Source: Catalinimonas niigatensis
GTDB lineage: Bacteria > Bacteroidota > Bacteroidia > Cytophagales > Cyclobacteriaceae
Reading direction: 5' to 3'
Assembly (NCBI RefSeq): GCF_030506285.1
Contig: NZ_CP119422.1
Coordinates: 6,311,501-6,375,500 of the forward strand
DNA length: 64,000 nucleotides
Positions 52,461 to 61,007 of the stretch are shown here, piece after piece. Made by a program: the position numbers and the translations under genes. The first letter of the stretch is position 1; each line of letters starts with the position of its first letter. The notes under the pieces were generated by a model, which saw only the letters and a list, made by a program, of their open reading frames with translations, was not told where the DNA came from and did not search any database.

Positions 52461-53402
52461 CTACTTTGTCCGGTTTGTACTGGAAAGCTGTTGTTCCTTT
52501 TCCAGTTGTGCCAAGCGATACTCCGCGTTTCTACGGGCATGGCTGGAAGGCTCTAAACGATGTCCATTTCTGCGGGCATACACTTGAGTGAACTCAGCTC
52601 CGAAAATTAAAATCAAGCCGGAATAATAAACCCACAGCAAAATGATGATGATCGAGCCGGCCGCACCAAAGGTAGAGCCAGGATCTGTTTTTCCTATGTA
52701 GAAACCAATCAGAAATTTGCCAATAACAAACAATACAGCGGTAACTAAAGCACCTACCCAAACAGATCGCCACTCAATTTCCACATCAGGCAGTACTTTG
52801 AACATGGCAGCAAATAGAGCCGTCAGTATACCTATGGAGAGGAGCGCTTGCAAAATATAAAAAATAAATACCGGAAAATTAGGCAACTGTTGTTGTATCC
52901 AGCCGCTAAGTGCTGATAGAAGGGTTGAAACCACTAAAAAGACAATCAGCAGAAAACCAATGGCAATGATTAGCCCCAGAGCAGTTATTCTGCTCTTAGC
53001 TACCTCTTTGATACCGGCGTCAGGATCTTGTTCTACTTCCCAGGCATCGTTAAGTGATTTTTGCAACTGATAAAATACGCCCGTAGCTCCAAATATTAAA
53101 GTAGCTACCCCAATGATGATACTTAGGATTGAATTGCCCTGCTCTTTGGAGTTGCTGATCATGGTTTGTATTTGCTGTGCGGCATCCTGCCCCAGCATAC
53201 TGCCTAACTGACCGTTTACTTGTTGCTCAATGTATTGCTGGCTCCAGACCAGACTAGCCACATTGATTACAATGATAAGCAGTGCAGGTAAGGAAAATAT
53301 AGCATAATACGCTAAAGAAGCACTCTGGCGAAAAGCATCATCTGCCTGCCACTCCTGAAATGATTCTTTTAACATGGAAAAAGTACTGTTAGAACTACTC
53401 AT
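52461..53402 (-). CDS. YihY/BrkB family inner-membrane protein
   Basis: A 313-aa protein with about six hydrophobic helices. It begins with SLAYYAIFSLPALLIIVINVASLVW near residue 28, the usual YihY/BrkB opening, and contains LIFGATGVFYQLQKSLNDAWEVEQDPDAGI, WRSVWVGALVTAVLFVIGKFLIGFYIG, STFGAAGSIIIILLWVYYSGLILIFGAEFTQVYA, and a basic/Gln-rich tail. The family name comes from Bordetella serum resistance; molecular function is unclear, and a transporter role is guessed. It is followed downstream by the channel gene on the same strand. Confidence 0.93.
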   Translation of the reverse strand: MSSSNSTFSMLKESFQEWQADDAFRQSASLAYYAIFSLPALLIIVINVASLVWSQQYIEQQVNGQLGSMLGQDAAQQIQTMISNSKEQGNSILSIIIGVATLIFGATGVFYQLQKSLNDAWEVEQDPDAGIKEVAKSRITALGLIIAIGFLLIVFLVVSTLLSALSGWIQQQLPNFPVFIFYILQALLSIGILTALFAAMFKVLPDVEIEWRSVWVGALVTAVLFVIGKFLIGFYIGKTDPGSTFGAAGSIIIILLWVYYSGLILIFGAEFTQVYARRNGHRLEPSSHARRNAEYRLAQLEKEQQLSSTNRTK

Positions 53403-53446
53403 AGTTTAAAAAGTTAATATCAATAAAATATGATGTTTGTAAAACT

Positions 53447-53995
53447 TTACTTTTTTACTTTATTCATAACCCCCTCCAACAAAGCAGGATCAAATTTCTG
53501 ATCGGGTTTGGGCTTTTTCATAACAGATACCGAACCGGTAGCTTCCAGTACAGCTGCCCGTACCTGAGAATAATCCGTGATGCCCTCTGCACGAAGTTTA
53601 GCATTCAGTTCATAACGGGTTATCCTTACATATTTCATGTTTTCTTCCAGTATCTTTCCATGCTCCATCAAAAGTACCGGGGTGTTATCTACAAGACTAT
53701 TTACAGAATTCCACTTCTGTCGCATCACTGCGATAAGCATTTGTAGCACATATAAAGTAAATAGAGCTGCTGTACCTTCTAAGATAGAGATTTCCTTGTT
53801 GGTAATGGTAGAAGCCAAGAGGGCTCCCATAGCAAGTGTAATCAGAAAGTCAAAGCTAGAATTGGTAGTAAAACTACGGATTCCTGCAATTCTACTGGCA
53901 GTAATGGTGATGATATAGAAAACAATAGAAGAGACAATAATCCAAAGAATGTTAAATGCACTATCGTAAAACCAGCTATTCATTGTCTGCTGCAT
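53447..53995 (-). CDS. YetF/DUF421 family membrane protein
   Basis: From ATG 53995 this encodes 182 aa; an ATG at 54019 adds a short Cys/Phe-rich stretch and one at 53983 gives MNSWFYDS. It has three hydrophobic helices followed by a cytoplasmic YetF beta-domain. Family motifs include ASRIAGIRSFTTNSSFDFLITLAMGALLASTI, then NTPVLLMEHGKILEENMKYVRITRYELNAKLRAEGI and AAVLEATGSVSVMKKP. Function is unknown in most bacteria. It lies just before BrkB in the same direction (44-base gap). Confidence 0.9.
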   Translation of the reverse strand: MQQTMNSWFYDSAFNILWIIVSSIVFYIITITASRIAGIRSFTTNSSFDFLITLAMGALLASTITNKEISILEGTAALFTLYVLQMLIAVMRQKWNSVNSLVDNTPVLLMEHGKILEENMKYVRITRYELNAKLRAEGITDYSQVRAAVLEATGSVSVMKKPKPDQKFDPALLEGVMNKVKK

Positions 53996-54081
53996 TGTAA
54001 ATGAACATGTGAAAAACAAAGATGTCCGGAAAAGAATTAAAGTATGTAAATGCCTTGCGAATAGGGTTAAGTCTAATCAAA

Positions 54082-54111
54082 GAAGGCCATGAGGCAGAGC
54101 CTATGGCCTTC
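54082..54111 (-). terminator. Hairpin, possible terminator after the 587-aa repeat protein gene
   Basis: GAAGGCCAT (54082-54090) pairs with ATGGCCTTC (54103-54111), with extra pairing inside (AGG/CCT). It lies about 30 bases beyond the repeat-protein stop on the minus strand. The following T-rich tract is short (TTCTTT), so termination is plausible but not strong. Confidence 0.55.
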
Positions 54112-54141
54112 GTAATTAAATAAAAAGAAAGACCTACAGAC

Positions 54142-55905
54142 CTACAAAATGGCTACCCAACCACCGGCTGCAGAAGCAATAGCTGATACAACGGCAGTAC
54201 CAAAGAGCCACCATGCGGCAGCGGCGGCAGTCTTGCGCACATTTTCTGCCTGGTGCAGCGATTCCTGCTTGGCCTGTTCAATCCGGCGATTGGTTTCTGC
54301 TTCGATTTTATGTACTGTATCAAGTACCCGATTCCTGGATTCATCTACCTTGTTAGCCAGGTTGTCTATATCTCTGCGAGAGATTTTGTCATTCGCTGTG
54401 AGCAAAGCGATAAATGTCTCTTTGTCAAAACGCTGCAGACGATTCTTGATAATATCGGGAGAAGACTTAGGATCGTTCATCATCTTTTCAATATCCCACT
54501 TCAAGCTATCGTATTGTATTTCAGGACGATGGGTACGGCTGAGATAATCTCTCAAACGTGCTTCCAGTCCTGATCCAGCCTGTGAAGCTTTGGCACCCAC
54601 AGCATTTTGTCTTTCTTTTGCCTGAGTACTAATTTGCGAAGAGGTATCATTTGCTTTACTCGTAACTTGTTCCGCTTTATTGGCTACGGTATTGATCGCT
54701 TTTTCTACAAACGATACGATCTTCTCTGCCTTGTCATGGTCCATCTTGCTTTGATTTTCCAGCAGGGCCACCATGGTGCTGCGATCCATCTGGCCGGCAC
54801 GGCGGGTAAGGATTTCCCGTGCATGGCTAGGATGCTGTATCATTTCCTCAATATCCTGACGGATTGCATCTGGATTTACTTCATCCCGATCAGTACTGCG
54901 CAGGTAATCTTCTATCTTGCGTACATAATTGTCTATATCCTCTTCACTGGCAGGCGTAAATTGTGCTGCAACTTTTTTGGCTTTATCTTCTTTGGTATTG
55001 CCTGATTGTACTGCCTGTTGAGCTTGCTTAAATACGCCGCCCAGCTTTTTTACATCTTGTTTGCTAAGGTTAGACTGCTCAGAAGCCAGTTTAATGAATA
55101 TCTCACTTTCTCTGCCTTGTAATCCAGCATCTGTCTTCTCTTCAATACGCACATCTTTGAGGATATTGATAAAATCATGCTTAATCTGCTCATAATCAGG
55201 AGCACGATCAGCAGTTTCTTCCATACGCTTGACATATTCATCAATCTTATCAGTGATAGAATGCATATCCGTAGCATCGGTCAGTTCACGACGCACTTTT
55301 TCAATAGTATGTTCAGCAATATTCTCAATCTTACTGCTTTGTGATGCAGTAAAAATATTCTGCAAGGCTGACATGCTATGTTTGATACCGGAAAAGGCAG
55401 TGTTGATGAGTGTGCCCAGGAATGAGCTTACCGCTTTTGTTTCCAGATAAGCCATTGTGGTAAAGAAGGCTGCCCAGATGACTAGTCCTAAAGTGACACC
55501 AATAATACCATTACCAATAAGGCTAAGCTTGACAGCCAGTAAACTGGCACAGAAAAGCGCGATACTTACCGTAACCATCGTCCAGGCACCAAGTCCGGAG
55601 CTGATTTTAACGCCTAACGGAGTGCTATCATCAGAGTCGTAAGAAGACTTATGCTTATCTTTATTTGACGAAGATTTATTGGCTTTCTTCTCAATATTAC
55701 CTACTGCGGTAATACCCGCAGCTACTGAAAGGGCTGATAAAAGCACCTGAAAGCCTATTGCGAGCAGCACACCCGCCAACAGGCTGATAAAAAACTGTGG
55801 AGTGGCAATCACATCAGTCACAAGAGGAGAAACCTGCGCGTAGCTGCTGCTAATAGTCAGCATACAGATCGCCATAGTGATAGCGGAAATTTTAAAAAAT
55901 TTCAT
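54142..55905 (-). CDS. Membrane protein with three tandem ~85-residue helical repeats, unknown function
   Basis: A 587-aa protein. A signal peptide (1-23) precedes hydrophobic helices at about 36-68, 104-126 and 129-152; the end (563-585) is another hydrophobic Ala/Gly-rich helix. Between them are three copies of a helical repeat at about 218-300, 322-405 and 447-530. Copies 2 and 3 are the clearest: IEDYLRSTDRDEVNPDAIRQ / LRDYLSRTHRPEIQYDSLKW, then DIEEMIQHP / DIEKMMNDP, then MDRSTMVALLENQ / FDKETFIALLTAN, and a final VEKAI / VDESRNR helix. I recall similar repeats in cyanobacterial membrane proteins. Linkers are Lys/Gln/Ala-rich and coiled-coil-like. The gene is followed by YetF and preceded by a small lipoprotein. 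Confidence 0.75.
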   Translation of the reverse strand: MKFFKISAITMAICMLTISSSYAQVSPLVTDVIATPQFFISLLAGVLLAIGFQVLLSALSVAAGITAVGNIEKKANKSSSNKDKHKSSYDSDDSTPLGVKISSGLGAWTMVTVSIALFCASLLAVKLSLIGNGIIGVTLGLVIWAAFFTTMAYLETKAVSSFLGTLINTAFSGIKHSMSALQNIFTASQSSKIENIAEHTIEKVRRELTDATDMHSITDKIDEYVKRMEETADRAPDYEQIKHDFINILKDVRIEEKTDAGLQGRESEIFIKLASEQSNLSKQDVKKLGGVFKQAQQAVQSGNTKEDKAKKVAAQFTPASEEDIDNYVRKIEDYLRSTDRDEVNPDAIRQDIEEMIQHPSHAREILTRRAGQMDRSTMVALLENQSKMDHDKAEKIVSFVEKAINTVANKAEQVTSKANDTSSQISTQAKERQNAVGAKASQAGSGLEARLRDYLSRTHRPEIQYDSLKWDIEKMMNDPKSSPDIIKNRLQRFDKETFIALLTANDKISRRDIDNLANKVDESRNRVLDTVHKIEAETNRRIEQAKQESLHQAENVRKTAAAAAWWLFGTAVVSAIASAAGGWVAIL

Positions 55906-55965
55906 ATGTGTTAAGGTTTGATTAAAAAAATGTAAAGTAATATGAAGGTGAAAAAATGATGGTTT

Positions 55966-56196
55966 TTAAGAACCACTACCTTCCTCTAAGTCTTCTTCTT
56001 TTTCTACAGTTTCAGTTTCGGTAACAGTATCTATAGTTACTGTCTTTTCCCGGATTTTTCTCTCTACTTCGTATTCCTTCTCAACGGAAACTGTATCTTC
56101 GTCAAGCACCGTACGCTCAGTAGTTTTCTGGCCGGAGTCACATCCGACAATTGCTGTCATGAAGCATAATGAAAAAATAATTGATAAAAATTTCAT
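55966..56196 (-). CDS. Small acidic lipoprotein
   Basis: A 76-aa protein with a lipoprotein signal: MKFLSIIFSLCFMTAIVGC, Cys19 lipidated. The mature part is about 57 residues, highly charged, rich in Glu, Thr, Val and Lys with a VSVEKEYEVERKIREKTVTIDTVTETETVEKEEDLEEG pattern of alternating charged residues, probably an extended beta or coil tether. No family recognised. It lies upstream of the 587-aa repeat gene in the same direction with a 60-base gap and may be co-transcribed. Confidence 0.7.
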   Translation of the reverse strand: MKFLSIIFSLCFMTAIVGCDSGQKTTERTVLDEDTVSVEKEYEVERKIREKTVTIDTVTETETVEKEEDLEEGSGS

Positions 56197-56301
56197 GTGT
56201 CTATTCTGTTAAGTTTAAAAAATTTGTACGTAAGATATTAGTTTAACAGAAGAACATCTCCAGTGTTTTAACAAAGGATATTTTTTTGAAATGGTACTAA
56301 G

Positions 56302-56520
56302 TTAATTATCTAAAACTCCATTCAACTTAGGATAAAAGGAACTCTGCCTGATCACTATTTTTTCCTGTTCAGTGAATTTTCTGCTCAGAATTTCGGACCG
56401 AAGGATGCTGGCATACAAAAAACTTTCGCTTTTGATTGCACTAATCAAATGAATTAGAAGGTCTTTTTTTGAAAATTGTTGTACCAAAGTCGCTACCTGG
56501 GCTTTTTTGTAGTTACTCAT
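56302..56520 (-). CDS. Hypothetical 72-aa protein
   Basis: Not recognised. The 72 residues are predicted to be mostly helical (KKAQVATLVQQFSKKDLLIHLISAIKSESFLYASILRSEIL), basic at the start, with no signal or membrane segment. It precedes the small lipoprotein gene by 105 bases on the same strand, so it may belong to the same stress-type group. Codon use looks like that of its neighbours, and it starts with ATG. Confidence 0.5.
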   Translation of the reverse strand: MSNYKKAQVATLVQQFSKKDLLIHLISAIKSESFLYASILRSEILSRKFTEQEKIVIRQSSFYPKLNGVLDN

Positions 56521-56855
56521 AAAGACTGGTAATTAATACTTGTTTACTTGATGGATAATCACTAAAAACTTAACGAAAAACCGCGCCAAAATTGTTGATA
56601 AGGAAGGCTTTCATTTAGAGGATTATGTCAGAAAGACATGAGGAATGAAAGTTTTTTACTTTATGAGATCTTTATTGGAATGAGGGTGTTTTAGCAAATG
56701 CAATGCTAAATTTATAGGCCCAATCAGACCCTTACTTTCATGATAAAAGATAATATCCCAGGAAGCTTTATCAACACCAGAAAGCAAATTACCCCATGAA
56801 AGAACAAATCTTTCTCAGAAGTTATCCTGATCCCAAGGATAAAAGGATATGCTGA
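56521..56855. other. Intergenic region, no gene seen
   Basis: 335 bp between the 72-aa gene and the SDR gene. AT-rich, with no frame longer than about 20 codons that looks real. A 7-bp stem TTATCCT/AGGATAA at 56822-56842 lies just past the SDR stop and could be a weak terminator for the sugar-acid cluster. Confidence 0.5.
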
Positions 56856-57641
56856 TTATGAACCAATAGACCTATCCAGATGGGTATAGCCTCCATCAGG
56901 AAAAAGGTACTGACCGGTAGTATGTGCAGATTTATCAGAGGCTGCAAACAATACGGTGTAGGCAATCTCTTCGGGTTTTGTCATTCTTTGCCCCAGCGGG
57001 ATGCGTCTGGTGATTTCTTCCAGTTTAGCCTCAGGATCGTCATACGTATTGAGCCATCCACGATACATAGGTGTCATCACTTCTGCGGGGAGCACTGCAT
57101 TGACCCGTATGCCGTAGGGGAGTAGTTCTACCGCCCACTCTCGGGTGAGTCCCAGTTGTCCTGCTTTGCTGGCGATATAAGCAGAAGAATGCCCCTGCCC
57201 GGTGATTGCCGTTTTAGAACTGATATTAACGATATTTCCCTTGCTTTTGATGAGGTAGGGAAGAGCGTAATGGGCCAGTGTGTAGTAGTGAAAGATATTG
57301 TTTTGTATGGACTCCATAAACTGCTCCGGTGAGCCATCTTGCAGCCCTACACTGTCATTGTAACCCGCATTGTTGACGAGAATATCAATCTTTCCAAATT
57401 TGTGAACGGTTTCATCCACGACTTTACGGCAAGCTTCTTTTTCACTCAGGTCTGCCTGCACAAACAGGCAGGCATGTCCTTCAGCAAGGAAAGCTTCCTC
57501 CATCTTTTTGCCCCTATCCAGACTTCGGTTGACGATGATAGGAATGGCACCTTCCTTTACAGATTCACGTACTATGGCTTCTCCTATACCACTGGCGCCG
57601 CCGGTAACGATGATAATTTTATCTTTAAGGTTAAGATCCAT
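56856..57641 (-). CDS. SDR family sugar dehydrogenase (candidate L-fucose/L-rhamnose dehydrogenase)
   Basis: This 261-aa classical short-chain dehydrogenase has the NAD(P) motif IIVTGGASGIGEAIV, the NNAG motif (ILVNNAGYND), catalytic Ser in NIVNISSKTAI and the YxxxK pair in SSAYIASKAGQLG. PDGGYTHLDRS at the end is the usual C-terminal SDR glycine motif. It is the last gene of the 6-deoxy-L-sugar cluster, and the sequence style (L-fucose dehydrogenase/HSD17B14-like) fits oxidation of the free sugar to its lactone. A second SDR at 59944 would then act on the 2-keto-3-deoxy acid. Which SDR does which step is inferred, not proven. Confidence 0.82.
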   Translation of the reverse strand: MDLNLKDKIIIVTGGASGIGEAIVRESVKEGAIPIIVNRSLDRGKKMEEAFLAEGHACLFVQADLSEKEACRKVVDETVHKFGKIDILVNNAGYNDSVGLQDGSPEQFMESIQNNIFHYYTLAHYALPYLIKSKGNIVNISSKTAITGQGHSSAYIASKAGQLGLTREWAVELLPYGIRVNAVLPAEVMTPMYRGWLNTYDDPEAKLEEITRRIPLGQRMTKPEEIAYTVLFAASDKSAHTTGQYLFPDGGYTHLDRSIGS

Positions 57642-57704
57642 AGGTGAGAAGTTTTACGCTGAACCTATCCTGACAATAGTTCAGGAACAAGTTTGTGATT
57701 TAAT

Positions 57705-58541
57705 TTATATACTAAGTTTATAGAAATCAATAGCATTCTGTCCAAGCACCTTTGCCTGCTCCTCTGGAGAAAAATGTTCCATATAATCCTCTACTACGGC
57801 CATTACCTCTTGGTATTCTCCCGCCAGCCGACATACCGGCCAGTCGGAGCCAATCATTAGTCTGTCAGTGCCAAAGGCTTCAAATACAACGTCAAGGTAT
57901 ACTTTAAAGTCACTTACCTTCCAGTTTTTCCAATCTGCTTCAGTGAGCATACCTGAAAGTTTGCAGTATACATTAGGATAGCTGGCCAGAGAACGTATAT
58001 TTTCTTCCCAGGGATCAACTTCTCCTGATGCGATTTTGGGTTTGGCGATATGATCTACTACCAGACGACATTCGGGCAGATAAGAGACAAACTGCAGGGC
58101 AGCCGGAAGATGTTTCTCAAAAATGAGAATGTCAAAGCTAAGGTCAAAGTCAGGCAGCATCTTTACGCCACGCATAAAATCTGGCCGGAGTAGGAAGTAA
58201 TCATCGGGTTCATCATGCACAATATGCCGTATCCCGCATAGCTTGGGATGCTGGGCATAATGCGCCAGTCTGCTTTTCACATTATAGTCACAGAGATCTA
58301 CCCAGCCTACCACACCTTTGACAAAATCGTATTGATCGGCCAAATCAAGTAAGAAATCTGTTTCTGCTTCGCTTTGACTCGCCTGTACAGCTACACAAGC
58401 CTGATATCCGCTCTTGTCCATTTCCGACTTCAAGTCGGGGGGGAGATAATCCTGCTTTAGTACCTGCATACGATCGCTGATCCAGCTTAGTTTTTTAGGA
58501 TCATATTTCCAGAAATGCTGATGGGCGTCTACTTTAACCAT
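57705..58541 (-). CDS. Amidohydrolase-family sugar lactonase (COG3618; L-fucono/L-rhamnono-lactonase-like)
   Basis: From ATG 58541 this encodes 278 aa, beginning at the metal motif MVKVDAHQHFWKYD; an ATG at 58577 would add 12 residues unlike the family. Other motifs: GVVGWVDLC, GIRHIVHDEPDD, LVVDHIAKP, VYCKLSGMLTEADW and LMIGSDWPVC (catalytic Asp). These define the COG3618 amidohydrolases that include L-fuconolactonase and L-rhamnono-gamma-lactonase. It should open the lactone made by the SDR to the sugar acid in the cytoplasm. Same strand as its neighbours, gaps 63 and 116 bases. Confidence 0.88.
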   Translation of the reverse strand: MVKVDAHQHFWKYDPKKLSWISDRMQVLKQDYLPPDLKSEMDKSGYQACVAVQASQSEAETDFLLDLADQYDFVKGVVGWVDLCDYNVKSRLAHYAQHPKLCGIRHIVHDEPDDYFLLRPDFMRGVKMLPDFDLSFDILIFEKHLPAALQFVSYLPECRLVVDHIAKPKIASGEVDPWEENIRSLASYPNVYCKLSGMLTEADWKNWKVSDFKVYLDVVFEAFGTDRLMIGSDWPVCRLAGEYQEVMAVVEDYMEHFSPEEQAKVLGQNAIDFYKLSI

Positions 58542-58657
58542 AATGTATACATCAAATGACAAAAAACGTATAGCCAAAATCTAGTCTTTGTTTTGCTTCT
58601 TCCGGGTAAAGTTTTGCCTGCAATATCAGATCTGACCACCAAAGCATGGCAATGCAA

Positions 58658-58990
58658 CTACAATTGAAAAACCTTTTTCATCTGTGTCCATTTTTCTCCA
58701 GGCTTAGCTTCTGGCAAGGGTTCCTGGAAAGTTCCCATCAGATTTTCCCATTCCTGGCATCGTTCGTCCAGTTGCAGGTATTTGGGAAAGTCTACATCAG
58801 GATCAAACCCATCTTCAGTTTGCATAAACATAAATAACCTTCTGCCCAAGCGGTAGATTCTCATGTCCAGAATACCTACCTGCTTCAGAGCAGCATTGAC
58901 TTCGGGCCAGGGATGCGCATGATAGTGTTCATATTGCTTGATCGCTTCCTCATTATCCCTGAGATTCACTGACATGGCAAAGTCTTTCAT
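58658..58990 (-). CDS. rhaM: L-rhamnose mutarotase family protein (RhaM-like, 6-deoxy-L-sugar mutarotase)
   Basis: A 110-aa protein with the RhaM dimeric alpha/beta-barrel fold: YHAHPWPEVNAALKQVGILDMRIYRLGRRLFMFMQTED. The HAxxWPEV and IYRLGxRLFM segments carry the catalytic His and structural residues. RhaM interconverts alpha and beta anomers of L-rhamnose, and homologues accept L-fucose in oxidative fucose clusters. Here it stands between the lactonase and FAH genes, giving the dehydrogenase its preferred anomer. The symbol follows the family; the actual sugar is undecided. It ends with WEN.. GTFQEP, as in the family. Confidence 0.85.
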   Translation of the reverse strand: MKDFAMSVNLRDNEEAIKQYEHYHAHPWPEVNAALKQVGILDMRIYRLGRRLFMFMQTEDGFDPDVDFPKYLQLDERCQEWENLMGTFQEPLPEAKPGEKWTQMKKVFQL

Positions 58991-59059
58991 GGATTTGATT
59001 GAAAGTTTAATGTTGAAAGTTTCTAGCTGAACTTACTGCTCATGTACCCAAACTTTAAA

Positions 59060-59911
59060 CTACTCATAGGCCTTGGCCTGCTGCTTGGATGATCCCAGTC
59101 CTTCTATACCAAGTTCTATCACATCTCCTGGCTTGATGAACTGGGAAGGTTTGAAGCCCATGCCTACACCGGCGGGCGTACCAGTAGAAATTACATCTCC
59201 AGGTAGCAGCGACATAAACTGGCTAAGATAGCTGACCAGATGAGGTACTTTAAAAATAAGGTTAGCAGTATTGCCATCCTGCTTGCTTTCTCCATTTACC
59301 GTAAGCCACAGGCGAAGGTTGTGTACGTCTGCCACCTCGTCTTTGGTAACCAGGTATGGCCCCAGGGGTGCAAAAGTATCGCAGCTTTTGCCCTTTACCC
59401 ACTGCCCGGAGCGTTCTAACTGAAATGCTCTTTCGCTATAGTCGTTGTGCAATACATAGCCCGCTACATAATCCATCGCCTCGGCTTCACTGACATAACT
59501 CGCCTTTTTGCCAATCACTATGCCCAATTCTACTTCCCAGTCGGTTTTCTCACTTCCTTTAGGGATGATTAGCTCATCATTAGGCCCGACAATGGAGGAG
59601 GTGGCTTTAAAAAAAATAATGGGTTCAGTAGGAAGAGGCATATTACTTTCCGCTGCATGATCACTATAGTTAAGGCCGATACATACTATCTTGCCAGGCT
59701 TATGGATAGGAGGTGCCAGCCTTTGTTGGTCACTTACATGAGGACAATCACTGATATGATCATCCAGCCATTTATCCAATCGGTTGAGGCCATCATTGGC
59801 CAGAAAATCTTCAGTAAAGTCTTCTCCAAAAGCAGATACGTCCAGCTTTTGTTCATTGTGCAGAACCCCGGGTTTCTCGGAGCCAGGATTACCAAAACGG
59901 AATAATTTCAT
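59060..59911 (-). CDS. Fumarylacetoacetate hydrolase family, candidate 2,4-diketo-3-deoxy-L-fuconate/rhamnonate hydrolase
   Basis: This 283-aa FAH-family enzyme is cytoplasmic. Motifs: KIVCIGLNYSDHAAESNMPLP, PIIFFKATSSIVGPNDELIIP, DWEVELGIVIGKKA (metal-binding Glu-Glu and Asp region), GYVLHNDYSERAFQLE and GDVISTGTPAGVGMG. The same family member cleaves 2,4-diketo-3-deoxy-L-fuconate (or the rhamnonate equivalent) to pyruvate and L-lactate in the non-phosphorylative routes, though databases often label it ureidoglycolate lyase. Its position between the mutarotase and the second SDR supports the sugar role. Confidence 0.85.
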   Translation of the reverse strand: MKLFRFGNPGSEKPGVLHNEQKLDVSAFGEDFTEDFLANDGLNRLDKWLDDHISDCPHVSDQQRLAPPIHKPGKIVCIGLNYSDHAAESNMPLPTEPIIFFKATSSIVGPNDELIIPKGSEKTDWEVELGIVIGKKASYVSEAEAMDYVAGYVLHNDYSERAFQLERSGQWVKGKSCDTFAPLGPYLVTKDEVADVHNLRLWLTVNGESKQDGNTANLIFKVPHLVSYLSQFMSLLPGDVISTGTPAGVGMGFKPSQFIKPGDVIELGIEGLGSSKQQAKAYE

Positions 59912-59943
59912 TTGAAAATTAGCTTTATAGGTTAGGTATAATT

Positions 59944-60726
59944 TTAACTGTTGAGGGTAATGAATCCTCCGTCAATGGGATAGTTACAGCCGGTAATAAA
60001 GCCAGCCTCGTCGGAGCAGAGAAACAAAGCCAGGTAGGCAATTTCTTCAGGCTTACCCATTCTGCCAATAGGCTGGGTTTTGGAAAGCTTTTCAAACATC
60101 TCACTTTCCCTACCCGGATAGTTTTTTTTCAGGAAACCATCCACAAAGGGTGTGTGTACCCTTCCGGGAGCAATACTATTACAACGAATGTTATCAGCAA
60201 TATAATCTTTAGCAATGGAAAGTGTCATACTCAGGACGGCTCCCTTACTCATAGAATAGGCGAAGCGATCGGCTATGCCCAGTACCGATGCTACTGATGC
60301 CATGTTGAGCACTACACCTCCTCCCTGAGCTTTCATATAGGGAATGCAGCTGTGGAGACAGTTGTATACTCCTTTGACATTGATACTGTAGATGCGGTCA
60401 ATATCTTCTTCTGCGGTAGCTTCAACATTACCAATATGCGCCACTCCGGCATTGTTGACCAGTATATCTATCTTGTTGCTTTCATCAATAATCTGCTGTA
60501 ACACTTCTTTGACTTCCTGCTGCCGTGCAACATTGCATAACTTATAGACTGCTTTTCCTCCTTCAGCATTAATTTGTTGCTCCACCTTTTGGGCGACGCT
60601 TTCTTCTACATCCAAAATATATACTTTGGATCCGTGACGTGAAAATACTTCGGCTATACTTTTGCCAATGCCACTGCCTGCTCCGGTGATCACTGAGACT
60701 TTTTGAGAAAGATCAAATGCTTGCAT
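59944..60726 (-). CDS. SDR family dehydrogenase, candidate 2-keto-3-deoxy-L-fuconate/rhamnonate 4-dehydrogenase
   Basis: This 260-aa classical SDR is the first gene of the cluster. It has VSVITGAGSGIGKSIAEVF, ILVNNAGVAHIG, catalytic Ser in NMASVASVL and YSMSKGAVLS (YxxxK), with the final NYPIDGGFIT segment. By synteny with characterised L-fucose/L-rhamnose oxidative pathways it should oxidise the 2-keto-3-deoxy sugar acid at C4 before FAH cleavage. The dehydratase that would make its substrate is not among its neighbours in this window. It lies 32 bases before the FAH gene. Divergent from the glycosidase at 61008. Confidence 0.82.
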   Translation of the reverse strand: MQAFDLSQKVSVITGAGSGIGKSIAEVFSRHGSKVYILDVEESVAQKVEQQINAEGGKAVYKLCNVARQQEVKEVLQQIIDESNKIDILVNNAGVAHIGNVEATAEEDIDRIYSINVKGVYNCLHSCIPYMKAQGGGVVLNMASVASVLGIADRFAYSMSKGAVLSMTLSIAKDYIADNIRCNSIAPGRVHTPFVDGFLKKNYPGRESEMFEKLSKTQPIGRMGKPEEIAYLALFLCSDEAGFITGCNYPIDGGFITLNS

Positions 60727-61007
60727 GAGAAAAATGACTATTCAATAAAAAAAGCATATAGGTTGCGCTATTGATCAAATCTACAAATAAACCACAAATT
60801 TGCATGATCAGCTGGAGAAAATGACTTGTTTGCTTTGTGAAAAATTTTGTGACTATGGTAATTCTGTCACACATTATAGCTTAATGCCTATTAGAGTATA
60901 TTTTTTGTCAGCTTTACGATATGGGCATAAAAAAATAACCATCTGCTGTCTCACCTGTATATTATATGAGTTGAGACTTAAACTTGCAAATAGAATACTA
61001 AAGAAAT

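Noticed and set aside
56641-56855. Possible small RNA or leader near 56.7 kb
   Set aside because: Only a weak stem and no conserved structure recognised; not enough to call.
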